Below are positions 17,365 to 28,006 of a stretch of DNA of 64,000 nucleotides, piece after piece (position 1 is the stretch's first letter; every line of letters begins with the position of its first letter). The translations under genes and the position numbers were made by a program. The DNA lies in assembly GCF_006517535.1 (NCBI RefSeq), contig NZ_VHQH01000038.1, positions 271,182 through 335,181 of the forward strand, in the 5' to 3' direction. This stretch comes from Schumannella sp. 10F1B-5-1. Its GTDB lineage: Bacteria; Actinomycetota; Actinomycetes; Actinomycetales; Microbacteriaceae. A model generated the notes under the pieces. The model saw nothing but the letters and a program-made list of their open reading frames with translations, was not told where the DNA came from and did no database searches.

Positions 17365-19479
17365 GTGGCACAGGACGTGCTCACCGACCTCAACAAGGTC
17401 CGCAACTTCGGCATCATGGCGCACATCGATGCCGGCAAGACCACCACGACCGAGCGCATCCTGTTCTACACGGGCATCACCCACAAGATCGGCGAGGTGC
17501 ACGACGGCGCCGCGACGATGGACTGGATGGCGCAGGAGCAGGAGCGCGGCATCACCATCACGTCCGCCGCGACGACCGCCTTCTGGAAGGGCACCCAGCT
17601 CAACATCATCGACACCCCCGGACACGTGGATTTCACCGTCGAGGTGGAGCGCAACCTCCGCGTGCTCGACGGCGCTGTCGCCGTGTTCGACGGCAAGGAG
17701 GGCGTCGAGCCCCAGTCGGAGACCGTCTGGCGTCAGGCCGACAAGTACGACGTGCCCCGCATCTGCTTCGTCAACAAGATGGACAAGCTGGGCGCCGACT
17801 TCTACTTCACCGTCGACACCATCGTGAAGCGCCTTGGCGCGAAGCCGCTGGTCATGCAGCTCCCGATCGGCTCGGAGTCCTCGTTCGAGGGCGTCGTCGA
17901 CCTGGTCGAGATGAACGCCAAGACCTGGCGCGGCGACGCCAAGGGCGACGTCAAGATGGGCGCCGAGTACGCGGTCGAGGAGATCCCCGCCGACCTGGTC
18001 GAGAAGGCCAATGAGTACCGCCAGCTGCTGCTCGAGACCGTCGCCGAGACCGACGACGCGCTGCTCGAGAAGTTCTTCGGCGGCGAGGAGCTCACGATCC
18101 CCGAGATCAAGGGCGCGATCCGCAAGCTCGTGCTCGACTCGGCGATCTACCCCGTGTTCTGCGGCTCGGCCTTCAAGAACCGCGGCGTGCAGCCGATGCT
18201 CGACGCGGTGGTGGACTACCTGCCGTCGCCGCTCGACGTGCCGGCCGTCGAGGGTCACGACATCCGCGACGAGGAGAAGGTCATCGAGCGCAAGGCCGAC
18301 TCGGCCGAGCCGTTCTCGGCGCTGGCCTTCAAGATCATGACGCACCCGTTCTTCGGTCGTCTGACCTACATCCGCGTCTACTCGGGCAAGCTCGACTCGG
18401 GCGCGCAGATCATCAACTCGACCAAGGGCAAGAAGGAGCGCATCGGGAAGATCTTCCAGATGCACGCCAACAAGGAGAACCCGGTCGACTCGGTCACCGC
18501 CGGTCACATCTACGCGGTCATCGGCCTGAAGGACACCACCACCGGTGACACCCTCAGCGACCCGAACGCGCAGGTCATCCTCGAGTCGATGACGTTCCCC
18601 GAGCCCGTCATCGAGGTCGCCATCGAGCCGAAGACCAAGGCCGACCAGGAGAAGCTGGGCACCGCGATCCAGAAGCTGGCCGAAGAGGACCCGACGTTCC
18701 GCACCGAGCAGAACCAGGAGACCGGCCAGACCATCATCAAGGGCATGGGCGAGCTCCACCTCGACATCCTCGTCGACCGCATGAAGCGCGAGTTCAACGT
18801 CGAGGCCAACGTCGGCAAGCCCCAGGTGGCCTACCGCGAGACGCTGCGTCGCACGGTCGAGAAGTACGACTACACCCACAAGAAGCAGACCGGTGGATCC
18901 GGTCAGTTCGCGAAGGTGCAGATCTCGCTCGAGCCGCTGGAGGTCACCCCGGAGACCTCGTACGAGTTCGTGAACGCCGTCACCGGTGGTCGCGTGCCGC
19001 GCGAGTACATCCCCTCGGTCGACCACGGCATCCAGGACGCCATGCAGGTCGGCGTTCTGGCCGGCTACCCGACCGTGGGCGTCAAGGCGACCCTCGTCGA
19101 CGGCGCCTCGCACGACGTCGACTCCTCGGAGATGGCGTTCAAGATCGCCGGCTCGATGGCGTACAAGGAGGCCGCGCGCCGTGCGGACCCCGTGCTGCTC
19201 GAGCCGCTGATGGCCGTCGAGGTGCGCACGCCCGAGGAGTACATGGGCGACGTCATCGGCGACCTGAACTCGCGCCGCGGCCAGATCCAGTCGATGGAGG
19301 ACGCCACCGGCGTCAAGGTCGTCAGCGCGAAGGTGCCGCTCTCGGAGATGTTCGGCTACGTCGGCGACCTGCGCTCGAAGACCTCGGGCCGCGCCGTCTA
19401 CTCGATGACCTTCGACAGCTACTCCGAGGTGCCGAAGGCCGTCGCCGAGGAGATCGTGCAGAAGAGCAAGGGCGAATAA
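17365..19479 (+). CDS. fusA: Translation elongation factor G
   Basis: EF-G is the GTPase that moves tRNAs and mRNA after peptide bond formation. It has 704 residues, the normal size. G motifs are visible: [13 protein letters not shown] (G1), DTPGHVDF (G3) and NKMDK (G4). The later domains contain the conserved [14 protein letters not shown] segment. The GTG start 17365 follows GGAAGGAAA. It is the third gene of the str operon. Confidence 0.98.
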   Translation: MAQDVLTDLNKVRNFGIMAHIDAGKTTTTERILFYTGITHKIGEVHDGAATMDWMAQEQERGITITSAATTAFWKGTQLNIIDTPGHVDFTVEVERNLRVLDGAVAVFDGKEGVEPQSETVWRQADKYDVPRICFVNKMDKLGADFYFTVDTIVKRLGAKPLVMQLPIGSESSFEGVVDLVEMNAKTWRGDAKGDVKMGAEYAVEEIPADLVEKANEYRQLLLETVAETDDALLEKFFGGEELTIPEIKGAIRKLVLDSAIYPVFCGSAFKNRGVQPMLDAVVDYLPSPLDVPAVEGHDIRDEEKVIERKADSAEPFSALAFKIMTHPFFGRLTYIRVYSGKLDSGAQIINSTKGKKERIGKIFQMHANKENPVDSVTAGHIYAVIGLKDTTTGDTLSDPNAQVILESMTFPEPVIEVAIEPKTKADQEKLGTAIQKLAEEDPTFRTEQNQETGQTIIKGMGELHLDILVDRMKREFNVEANVGKPQVAYRETLRRTVEKYDYTHKKQTGGSGQFAKVQISLEPLEVTPETSYEFVNAVTGGRVPREYIPSVDHGIQDAMQVGVLAGYPTVGVKATLVDGASHDVDSSEMAFKIAGSMAYKEAARRADPVLLEPLMAVEVRTPEEYMGDVIGDLNSRRGQIQSMEDATGVKVVSAKVPLSEMFGYVGDLRSKTSGRAVYSMTFDSYSEVPKAVAEEIVQKSKGE

Positions 19480-19520
19480 GCCCTCAGCGCCTCTGCGCCG
19501 TGGGCCCTCGCGGGCCTGCG

Positions 19521-19592
19521 TAGACTAACTACACACACCAACCTGGAGCGTCCGGAATCCATCCGGACGCGCTCAACCGAGTCCTAGGAGGA
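19521..19592 (+). promoter_or_regulatory. tuf promoter -10 and leader stem-loop
   Basis: TAGACT (19521-19526) is a good -10 upstream of tuf, with no clear -35. A 9-bp stem-loop (19548-19556 with 19562-19570) lies in the leader, followed by the ribosome site TAGGAGGA (19585-19592). This supports tuf having its own promoter besides read-through from fusA. Confidence 0.55.
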
Positions 19593-19597
19593 CCCAA

Positions 19598-20791
<1,194 letters not shown>

Positions 20792-20806
20792 CTCCGATCT
20801 TCTTCT

Positions 20807-20838
20807 GAAGGGGTCGAGCCGCGAGGCTCGGCCCCTTC
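20807..20838 (+). terminator. Terminator of the str operon
   Basis: A 14-bp stem (20807-20820 with 20825-20838, one G-U pair) with loop GCGA lies 15 bases after the tuf stop. Confidence 0.88.
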
Positions 20839-20936
20839 GTCGTTCCCGCGGGCGAAGGGGCCGTGGATGCGCGGCGCGCCCGCAGCGGATGCCCGACTCG
20901 TGTCGTGCATCCGCCTTCTGTCGTCCTCTGCGCACC

Positions 20937-20948
20937 CAAAACGTTTTG
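20937..20948. promoter_or_regulatory. Palindromic operator upstream of the sugar ABC genes
   Basis: CAAAACGTTTTG is a perfect 12-base palindrome with central CG, in a locally AT-rich stretch 136 bases before the solute-binding protein gene. The form fits a LacI/GalR-family operator. No LacI-type gene lies beside it, so the regulator would be encoded elsewhere. Confidence 0.55.
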
Positions 20949-21083
20949 TTTCTTTATCGATTCGTGATGATCCCCCATTGCGCGCATCCCTCACCTCAAC
21001 GAGAGTTGATGTCACGCGTTCCCCCGGCGCGACCCGACCCCTCGTCGGCGACCCGGTGGCCGCGCACTCGATGAGGAGGAAAG

Positions 21084-22406
21084 ATGCGCAACTCGACTCG
21101 ACGTCGGCGTCTGCTCGCGCCCCTGGCGTTCGCCGGGGTGGCCGCGCTCGCGCTGGCCGGATGTGCGGAGACCGGAAGCAGCGGAGGCGCATCCGGCGCC
21201 ACCGTGCAGATCTCCGGTGGAATCACGGGCGGCGAGGCCGACGCCCTGAACAAGTCGTTCGATCAGTTCACGAAAGACACCGGCATCAAAGTCAAGTACA
21301 CCGGTGACAAGAGCTTCGAGGGCAACATCGTCACCAAGGTGACCGGTGGCTCGGCCCCCGACATCGCGATCGTGCCCCAGCCCGGTCTGCTGAAGAGCCT
21401 GATCGACACCGGCGAGGTGCAGGAGGCCAGCGACACGGTCTCGAAGAACGTCGACAAGTACTGGGGCGAGGACTGGAAGAACTACGGCACCGCCGACGGC
21501 AAGTTCTATGCCGCGCCGATGCTCGCCAACCTCAAGGGCTACGTCTGGTACTCGCCCTCGCAGTTCGCCGACTGGGGCGTCGAGGTGCCGAAGACCTGGG
21601 ATGAGCTGCTCACCCTGACGAAGACGATCCAGGAGAAGACGGGATCGGCACCCTGGTGCGCCGGCTTCGCCTCCGACGCGGCGTCCGGCTGGCCGGGCAC
21701 CGACTGGATCGAGGACCTCGTGCTGCGCCAGTCCGGACCCGACGTCTACGACGACTGGGTGGCCGGCAAGGTGAAGTTCACCGACCCGGAGATCAAGAAG
21801 GCCTTCGACGCGGTGGGCGAGATCCTGCTCAACCCCGACTACGTCAACGCCGGCTACGGCGACGTGAAGAGCATCAACTCGACCGCCTTCGGCGACGTCG
21901 CGGCGAAGGTCGCCGACGGCAGCTGCCCGATGACCCACCAGGCGTCGTTCCTCTCGTCGAACTTCCTCGAGACGAAGACGAAGTCGGGTGAGACCCCGAA
22001 GATCGCACCCGACGGCGACGTCTACGCCTTCGTGCTCCCCGGCGAGGAGGAGGGCCAGCTCTCGGTCGAGGCCGGCGGCGAGTTCGTCACCGCGTTCAGC
22101 GACGACGAGAACGTGCAGAAGGTCGTCGAGTTCATGTCGACGCCGGAGTTCGCCAACGCCCGCGTGAAGCTGGGTGGCGTGGTCTCGGCCAACAAGGGCG
22201 CCGACCCGTCGCTCGCCTCCAGCGAGTTCCTGACCGAGACGATGAAGACGCTGCAGAGCGACGACACGACGGTTCGCTTCGACGCCTCGGATCTGATGCC
22301 GGCGACCGTCGGCTCGGGCTCGTTCTGGAAGGGCATGGTCAGCTGGATCGACGGCACGCCCACCGACGACGTGCTCGCGGCCATCCAGGCGGGCTACGAC
22401 AACTAG
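21084..22406 (+). CDS. Carbohydrate ABC transporter, solute-binding lipoprotein (440 aa)
   Basis: This is the extracellular sugar-binding part of an importer. The N-terminus has a basic region, a hydrophobic stretch and a lipobox LAGC with Cys27 as the lipidated residue. The rest has the family-1 extracellular solute-binding fold, with segments such as TKVTGGSAPDIAIVPQPG and a Trp-rich ligand region. The overall form and the paired permeases suggest the AglE alpha-glucoside group; the exact sugar is not determined. Start ATG 21084 follows GAGGAGGAAAG. The two permease genes follow. Confidence 0.9.
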   Translation: MRNSTRRRRLLAPLAFAGVAALALAGCAETGSSGGASGATVQISGGITGGEADALNKSFDQFTKDTGIKVKYTGDKSFEGNIVTKVTGGSAPDIAIVPQPGLLKSLIDTGEVQEASDTVSKNVDKYWGEDWKNYGTADGKFYAAPMLANLKGYVWYSPSQFADWGVEVPKTWDELLTLTKTIQEKTGSAPWCAGFASDAASGWPGTDWIEDLVLRQSGPDVYDDWVAGKVKFTDPEIKKAFDAVGEILLNPDYVNAGYGDVKSINSTAFGDVAAKVADGSCPMTHQASFLSSNFLETKTKSGETPKIAPDGDVYAFVLPGEEEGQLSVEAGGEFVTAFSDDENVQKVVEFMSTPEFANARVKLGGVVSANKGADPSLASSEFLTETMKTLQSDDTTVRFDASDLMPATVGSGSFWKGMVSWIDGTPTDDVLAAIQAGYDN

Positions 22407-22518
22407 CCCCGCGACACCCGGCCGGGGAGGATGCCGCATCCTCCCCGGCCGTTCACCCTTCTCAGACCCCGGCGAACCACCTCCACCCGCGCGATGAGGC
22501 GCAGGAAGGCAGACCCCC

Positions 22519-23823
22519 ATGGCCGTCGTCAGTCCCGGCGTCTCGAGACGCCGCATCCCCCGCAGCGTGACGGGGGTGATCGTCGCGGTCGCGGCGATCG
22601 CGATCGTCGCCCTCTTCGCGGTGATGATCACCCGGCAGCCGGTCGACGGCGCCGTGCCGACCTCGCTCGGCTTCTCGCTCAACAGCTTCTTCGTCTGGAT
22701 CGGCGGACTGCACCCGCTGCTGCAGATCCCGATCATCGCGATCGTGTTCGCCGCGGTCGTCGGCGTCATCCTCGTGCTGATCGAGTTCGCGCCCCGCCCG
22801 GGCCCGGGCTACTTCTGGCTGCGGGTGGCGGCGTGCTTCGTCATCCCGTTCCTCGCCTTCATGCTGCTGCGGCCCTACCAGAACGCGACGATCTACGTGG
22901 TCGGCATCGCGCTGCTCGCCGGCGCTCTGCTGTTCTTCGCCGACTACCGGGCGCGCGCGGGATCGGGCTACGTCTTCCAGCTCGTGATCTTCCTGGCGCC
23001 GGCGGCGCTGCTCCTGCTGCTCGGCCTCGTCTACCCGGCGCTGTCGACGATCTGGCAGTCGTTCTTCGACAAGACCGGCGACACCTTCGTCGGGCTCGAG
23101 AACTACGCCTGGACGTTCACGAACCCCGACGGGTTCTGGTCGGTCATCAACACGCTGATCTGGGCCCTGGTCGCGCCGCTGTTCTCGACCGTGATCGGGC
23201 TCGTCTACGCGGTCTTCATCGACCGGGCGCGCGGCGAGAAGTTCCTCAAGGTGCTCGTCTTCATGCCCGTCGCGATCTCGTTCGTCGGCGCCGGCATCAT
23301 CTGGAAGTTCGTCTACGACTTCCGGCAGGGCGACCAGGTCGGCCTGCTCAACGCGATCGTCACGGGACTCGGCGGCGAGCCGGTGTCATGGCTCGCGGCG
23401 CAGCCGCTCATCAACACCTTCTGCCTGCTGATCGTGTTCATCTGGACGCAGACCGGCTTCGCGATGGTGCTGCTCTCGGCCGCGATCAAGGCGGTGCCGG
23501 GCGAGCAGATCGAGGCCGCGCGCCTCGATGGGGCGAACGCGTGGGAGGTCTTCCGCAACGTCACGGTGCCGGGCATCCGCTCGTCGATCGTGGTCGTGCT
23601 GACGACCATCACGATCGCGTCGCTCAAGGTCTACGACATCGTCGCCGTGATGACCGGCGGCCGGAACAACAGCACCGTGCTCGGCTTCGAGATGGTGAAC
23701 CAGCAGCAGCGCTTCCAGAGCTACGGGCACTCCTCGGCGCTGGCCGTGGTGCTGTTCCTGTTCGTGCTGCCGCTGATCATCTACAACGTGCGGCAGATGC
23801 GCAAGCAGAAGGAGATCCGCTGA
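22519..23823 (+). CDS. Carbohydrate ABC transporter permease, AglF/MalF-like (434 aa)
   Basis: An inner-membrane permease of the MalF type. The N-terminal 160 residues contain about four extra hydrophobic segments before the usual six-helix core. The EAA loop EQIEAARLDGANAWEVFRNV contacts the ATPase. The extended N-terminus is characteristic of AglF-like permeases. Start ATG 22519 follows CAGGAAGG. Its TGA overlaps the next start (TGATG), so the two permeases are coupled. Confidence 0.9.
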   Translation: MAVVSPGVSRRRIPRSVTGVIVAVAAIAIVALFAVMITRQPVDGAVPTSLGFSLNSFFVWIGGLHPLLQIPIIAIVFAAVVGVILVLIEFAPRPGPGYFWLRVAACFVIPFLAFMLLRPYQNATIYVVGIALLAGALLFFADYRARAGSGYVFQLVIFLAPAALLLLLGLVYPALSTIWQSFFDKTGDTFVGLENYAWTFTNPDGFWSVINTLIWALVAPLFSTVIGLVYAVFIDRARGEKFLKVLVFMPVAISFVGAGIIWKFVYDFRQGDQVGLLNAIVTGLGGEPVSWLAAQPLINTFCLLIVFIWTQTGFAMVLLSAAIKAVPGEQIEAARLDGANAWEVFRNVTVPGIRSSIVVVLTTITIASLKVYDIVAVMTGGRNNSTVLGFEMVNQQQRFQSYGHSSALAVVLFLFVLPLIIYNVRQMRKQKEIR

Positions 23824-24788
23824 TGACCGCCATCGACGAGCCCGGCATCCGCGCCGCGACCGCGCTGACGGCGCGCGAGGTGAAGCGCCAGGAGAAGGAT
23901 GCGCGCAACAAGCTGACCTCGCGGGGCGCGACCCTGGCGGCGATCGTGATCGCCGTCGTCTGGACGATCCCGACCTTCGGCCTGTTCGTCACGTCGTTCC
24001 GCCCCGGCGCCGACTCGGCGACCACCGGCTGGTGGACGGTGTTCACGAACCCGTCGTTCACGCTGCAGAACTACGCGGATGCGATGACCTCGGGTGGCAC
24101 GGCGCTCACGCTGGGCCAGTCGTTCATCAACTCGCTGGCCATCGCGATCCCGGCCACGATCATCCCGATCGCGGTCGCGTCGCTCGCCGCCTACGCCTTC
24201 GCCTGGATCCCCTTCAAGGGACGCAGCATCGTGTTCGTCGGCGTGTTCGCGCTGCAGATCGTGCCGATCCAGATGGCGCTGGTGCCGCTGCTCAGCCTGT
24301 TCTCGCGCGGTCTGACGATCAACGGCGTCGAGCTGTTCCCGGGCTTCACTCTCCGAGACGTCGACCACAGCTTCGCGACGGTCTGGATCGCCCACGCGAT
24401 CTTCGCGATGCCGCTGGCGATCTTCATCCTGCACAACTTCATCAGCGAGATCCCGGGCGAGATCATCGAGGCCGCCCGCGTCGACGGCGCCGGGCACGGG
24501 CAGATCTTCTTCCGCCTGATCCTGCCGCTGGCGATGCCGGCGATCGCCTCCTTCGCGATCTTCCAGTTCCTCTGGGTCTGGAACGACCTGCTCGTGGCGA
24601 CGATCTTCGCGCCGTCGTCATCGCTGCCGTTGACGCAGACGCTGAACTCGCTCTCCGGCTCGTGGGGCGCCCAGTGGTACCTGCAGTCGGCGGGCGCGTT
24701 CATCTCGATCATCGTGCCGCTGGTCGTGTTCTTCTCGCTGCAGCGGTTCTTCGTGCGCGGCCTGCTGGCCGGCGCGACGAAGGGCTGA
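23823..24788 (+). CDS. Carbohydrate ABC transporter permease, AglG/MalG-like (321 aa)
   Basis: This is the MalG-type partner permease. It has a charged cytoplasmic N-terminus (REVKRQEKDARNKL), six membrane helices and the EAA loop EIIEAARVDGAGHGQIFFRL. The C-terminus LQRFFVRGLLAGATKG is the normal end for MalG-type permeases, which reaches toward the ATPase. No ATP-binding subunit follows; a shared MsiK-type ATPase elsewhere is likely. Confidence 0.9.
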   Translation: MTAIDEPGIRAATALTAREVKRQEKDARNKLTSRGATLAAIVIAVVWTIPTFGLFVTSFRPGADSATTGWWTVFTNPSFTLQNYADAMTSGGTALTLGQSFINSLAIAIPATIIPIAVASLAAYAFAWIPFKGRSIVFVGVFALQIVPIQMALVPLLSLFSRGLTINGVELFPGFTLRDVDHSFATVWIAHAIFAMPLAIFILHNFISEIPGEIIEAARVDGAGHGQIFFRLILPLAMPAIASFAIFQFLWVWNDLLVATIFAPSSSLPLTQTLNSLSGSWGAQWYLQSAGAFISIIVPLVVFFSLQRFFVRGLLAGATKG

Positions 24789-24845
24789 CGCGGGCGCCGA
24801 CGCCACGGCGCTCGACCGCGCTCCCTCGCCCGTCTCTCCCGCATC

Positions 24846-24863
24846 GCCCGGCTCCGGCCGGGC
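24846..24863. terminator. Bidirectional terminator between convergent genes
   Basis: A 7-bp GC stem (24846-24852 with 24857-24863) with loop TCCG lies in the 77-base gap between the permease gene and the reverse-strand aminotransferase gene. Confidence 0.65.
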
Positions 24864-24865
24864 GG

Positions 24866-26149
24866 TCAGCGGGGGAGGCGGGCGATCCGCGTCAGCGCCT
24901 CGACGATCAGCGCGGGATCGCAGGCGATGTTCATGCGCACGAAGCCGGCGCCCTCGCGGCGGTCGCGGCTGAACTCGACGCCCGGGCTGAGCGCCACCTT
25001 CGCCTCGGTCAGGATGCGCGGCGCCGGCTCGTCGCCGAACCCGGCTCCGCGCAGGTCGATCCAGGCGACGTACGACGCGTCGGGCGAGTGCAGCACCGCG
25101 CCCGGCAGGATGCGCGGCAGCGCCTCGGTGAGCACCGCACGGCTATCCGCGATCGCGGCGACCGTGCCGTCGAGCCAGTCGTCGCCCTCGGCGTAGGCCG
25201 CTCGCGTCGCGGCGGCGCCCAGGATGCTCGTGCGCCACAGCACCTCCTCGGGCAGACCCGCGAGCACGGCGCGGCCGCGCGTCGACTGTGCGACGATGAG
25301 CGCGCACTTCACCCCGGCGAGGTTGAACGCCTTCGACGCCGATGGCGTCGCGATGCCGATCTCGCGCGCCGCATCCGACACCGACAGGAACGGCGTGAAG
25401 TCGACGCAGGCCCGGGTCAGCGGGCCGTGGATCTCGTCGCTGACCACGACGGCGTCGTGGGCGAGCGCGAGCTCGGCCAGGCGCTCGAGCTCGTCCCGCG
25501 GATGCACGAGGCCGAGCGGGTTGTGCGGGTTGCAGAGCAGGATCGCGCGGGCGCCGGCGGCCAGGGCGCGCTCGATGCCGGCGAGATCCATCGACCAGTC
25601 CGCGGCCGGGATCGTGCTGGATGCCGGGCCCGAGTCCGCCTCGTCGGCATCGGCCGCGATCGCGCCGTCGTCCGTCGCCGTGGCGCCGTCGCCCCCGGCG
25701 TCCGGGCCGAGCAGCGGGACCTCGACGACCGTGCCACCGGCCTCCTCGACGAAGCCCCAGAACGGCGGGTACACGGGCGGCATCACGATGACGCCGTCGC
25801 CGGGCGCGAGCACGCGGCGCAGCGTCTCGACGACCGCGACGCTGACGTCGGTCGTGGTGGTCACGCCGGCCGGGTCGACCGACCAGCCCCAGCGGCGGGC
25901 GGCGAACCCGGCGAAGGCGTGGGCGACCGGTGCGGCGTCGGCGTGGTAGCCGGTGTCGGATGCCGCGATCCGCTCGCCGAGCGCGCGCTGCACGACGGGC
26001 GCGAGCGGGTAGTCCATCTCGGCGACGAACATCGGCAGCACGTCGTCGGGATGCGCGACCCACTTCTCGCTCGTGCGGCGCCGCAGGACGGCGAGCGGCT
26101 CGGCGCGCACCAGAGGGCGAGAGCCAGGGGCGGCGGATCCGTCGGTCAT
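24866..26149 (-). CDS. PLP-dependent aminotransferase / C-S lyase, MalY/PatB family (427 aa)
   Basis: A fold-type I pyridoxal-phosphate enzyme. The N-terminal DVLPMFVAEMDYPLAPVV is typical of MalY/PatB cystathionine beta-lyases. CNPHNPLG, SDEIHGPL and the Schiff-base motif SASKAFNLAG with Lys273 follow, and the substrate-binding Arg is in FVRMNIAC. An insertion of about 40 acidic, Ala/Asp-rich residues (around ATATDDGAIAADADEADSG) interrupts the large domain; it may be a disordered surface loop. It is the second gene after the P-loop kinase, with 4 bases between them. Either a beta-C-S lyase or a related aminotransferase. Confidence 0.85.
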   Translation of the reverse strand: MTDGSAAPGSRPLVRAEPLAVLRRRTSEKWVAHPDDVLPMFVAEMDYPLAPVVQRALGERIAASDTGYHADAAPVAHAFAGFAARRWGWSVDPAGVTTTTDVSVAVVETLRRVLAPGDGVIVMPPVYPPFWGFVEEAGGTVVEVPLLGPDAGGDGATATDDGAIAADADEADSGPASSTIPAADWSMDLAGIERALAAGARAILLCNPHNPLGLVHPRDELERLAELALAHDAVVVSDEIHGPLTRACVDFTPFLSVSDAAREIGIATPSASKAFNLAGVKCALIVAQSTRGRAVLAGLPEEVLWRTSILGAAATRAAYAEGDDWLDGTVAAIADSRAVLTEALPRILPGAVLHSPDASYVAWIDLRGAGFGDEPAPRILTEAKVALSPGVEFSRDRREGAGFVRMNIACDPALIVEALTRIARLPR

Positions 26150-26153
26150 CGGC

Positions 26154-26888
26154 TCAGTCCATCGGGTCGAGCACGCGCCCGTCCAGTCCCGAGACGCGCA
26201 GCACGGCGCGCGAGGAGCTGCGCTCGATGCGCTCGGCGTTGACGCCGTCGACGTCGTGCGCCCAGGCCGTCGCCGCCTCGACGCTGCGGCCGTGGCGGGT
26301 GTGGCGGTCGACGAGCCGCTCGACGCGCGCGTCGTCGGGGGCCGCGCAGAACCAGGCCTCGTCGAGCAGGTCGCGCACGCGCTCCCAGGGGTCGGCGTCG
26401 TCGAGCAGGTAGTTGCCCTCGACGATCACGATGCGGTGCTGAGGCTCGATCGCGATCTCGCCGGCGACCCCCTCATCCACGTCGCGGCTGAAGCCGGGGG
26501 CGTAGACCGTGTGGTCCGACTCGCGGCGCACCCGGTGCAGCAGGCCGACGAAGCCCCAGCCGTCGAAGGTGTCGATGGCGCCCTTGCGGTCGTGGATGCC
26601 GAGCCGGTCGAGCGTCGAGTTCGCCAGGTGGAATCCGTCGAGCGGCAGGTAGCCGGCGATCGCTCCCGGGTCGGCGGCCGAGCCGTCGGCGACGCCCGCA
26701 CGCTGGTTGAGCAGCGCGACGAGCGCCTTCGCGAGCGTCGTCTTGCCGGCGCCGGGGCTGCCGGCGATGCCGATCACGACGCGTCCGCCGTCGCCGCCGC
26801 TCGCGCGGGTGGCGCTCAGCGCGAGCGCCCGGTCGGCGAGGGCGCCGAGGCCCGGGATACGCGGCGCGGCGACGTCGGATGGAGGCAC
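26154..26888 (-). CDS. P-loop nucleoside/nucleotide kinase-like protein (244 aa)
   Basis: The P-loop GIAGSPGAGKTTLAKAL and the following PLDGFHLAN and VIVEGNYLL segments resemble the uridine kinase / pantothenate kinase-like group of small-molecule kinases. Its substrate is not clear. I chose GTG 26888 because it starts just before the conserved part and has CAGGAT six bases upstream, which fits a leaderless start; longer in-frame extensions would run over the divergent topoisomerase gene. It forms an operon with the aminotransferase. Confidence 0.78.
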   Translation of the reverse strand: MPPSDVAAPRIPGLGALADRALALSATRASGGDGGRVVIGIAGSPGAGKTTLAKALVALLNQRAGVADGSAADPGAIAGYLPLDGFHLANSTLDRLGIHDRKGAIDTFDGWGFVGLLHRVRRESDHTVYAPGFSRDVDEGVAGEIAIEPQHRIVIVEGNYLLDDADPWERVRDLLDEAWFCAAPDDARVERLVDRHTRHGRSVEAATAWAHDVDGVNAERIERSSSRAVLRVSGLDGRVLDPMD

Positions 26889-26957
26889 GCCTCCATCCTG
26901 CTGGATGCGACCTGCGTGCGGGCATCCTCGCCGCCCGCGCCGCCCTAGCGTGACGGC

Positions 26958-27935
26958 ATGCGTCTCCGTCGCAGCGACTCCGCGGGCCCCGGCTATCACC
27001 GCGTGCGCTCCGGACGCGGCTTCGGCTATCGCGACGCCGACGGCGCGACCGTGCGCGACGCGGAGCTCAAACGGCGGTTCGACGCCCTCGCGATCCCGCC
27101 GGCGTGGACCGAGGTGTGGATCGCGCCGTTCCCGAACGGCCACATCCAGGCGACCGGCGTCGACGGCGCGGGGCGGCGGCAGTACATCTACCACCCGACC
27201 TGGCGCGAGCAGAAGGACCGCATCAAGCACGACCGCGCGCTCGCCCTGGCCGAGACGCTGCCGGCCGCGCGTCGGCAGGTGACGATCGACCTGCGGCGCG
27301 ACACCCCGGCCGGCGTCGACCGCGCGCAGGCGCTCGCGGCCGCGTTCCGGATGCTCGACTCCGGCAGCCTGCGGGTCGGTTCGGAGCAGTACGCCGCCGA
27401 GCACGGGTCGTTCGGGCTCTCGACGCTGCTCGGCGCCCACGCGACCGTGCGCGGCGGCGACACGGTCGAGCTGCGCTTCCCCGCGAAGAGCGGGCAGGAG
27501 TGGGAGTCCGACATCCGCGACCCCGACCTCGCCGCGATCGTCGCGCGGCTCAAGCGGCGCGGCGGCCGGGCGCGGCTGCTCGCCTGGCACGACGGGCGCG
27601 GGTGGCATCCGCTCGGCGCCGCCGAGATCAACGAGGATGTGCGCGCCCGCACCGGGGGAGACTTCACCGCCAAGGACTTCCGCACCCTGCACGGCACCGC
27701 GGCGGCCGCGGTGAGCCTGGCGCAGCACGGGCCCGAGCGCACGCCGACGGCGCGCAAGCGCGCGGTGGCGCAGGCGATGCGCGACGCGTCGGCGGTGCTG
27801 AGCAACACCCCGGCCATCGCGCGGGCCAGCTACGTCGATCCGCGCATCGTCGACCTCTACGACGACGGCGTCACGATCGACCCGCGGCGCACCGACGCGG
27901 TGGAGTCGGAGCTGCGGGCGCTGCTCTTCTCCTGA
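26958..27935 (+). CDS. Bacterial DNA topoisomerase IB (325 aa)
   Basis: Bacterial topoisomerase IB relaxes supercoils through a 3'-phosphotyrosine intermediate. The C-terminal catalytic domain has the KDFRTLHGT motif (Arg242, His245) and the nucleophile Tyr292 in ARASYVDPRIVDLYD. The N-terminal domain (AWTEVWIAPFPNGHIQATGV, GRRQYIYHPTWR) binds DNA. Length is as usual. TAGCGT is six bases ahead of ATG 26958, so the mRNA is probably leaderless. It diverges from the P-loop kinase. Confidence 0.93.
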   Translation: MRLRRSDSAGPGYHRVRSGRGFGYRDADGATVRDAELKRRFDALAIPPAWTEVWIAPFPNGHIQATGVDGAGRRQYIYHPTWREQKDRIKHDRALALAETLPAARRQVTIDLRRDTPAGVDRAQALAAAFRMLDSGSLRVGSEQYAAEHGSFGLSTLLGAHATVRGGDTVELRFPAKSGQEWESDIRDPDLAAIVARLKRRGGRARLLAWHDGRGWHPLGAAEINEDVRARTGGDFTAKDFRTLHGTAAAAVSLAQHGPERTPTARKRAVAQAMRDASAVLSNTPAIARASYVDPRIVDLYDDGVTIDPRRTDAVESELRALLFS

Positions 27936-28006
27936 GTCGGAGCGGGGCGACGACGGGGAACCCGGAGCGCACGTCGCGCCCGCTGCGCCATCGCTAGGGT
28001 GGTGCG

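Noticed and set aside
17278..19113. Open reverse-strand frame of 611 codons opposite fusA
   Set aside because: It is the antisense frame of a conserved gene with strong third-position GC; its protein is a charged low-complexity string without motifs.
26154..27728. Kinase frame extended to 524 codons
   Set aside because: The extension lies opposite the topoisomerase IB gene and is Arg-rich without motifs.
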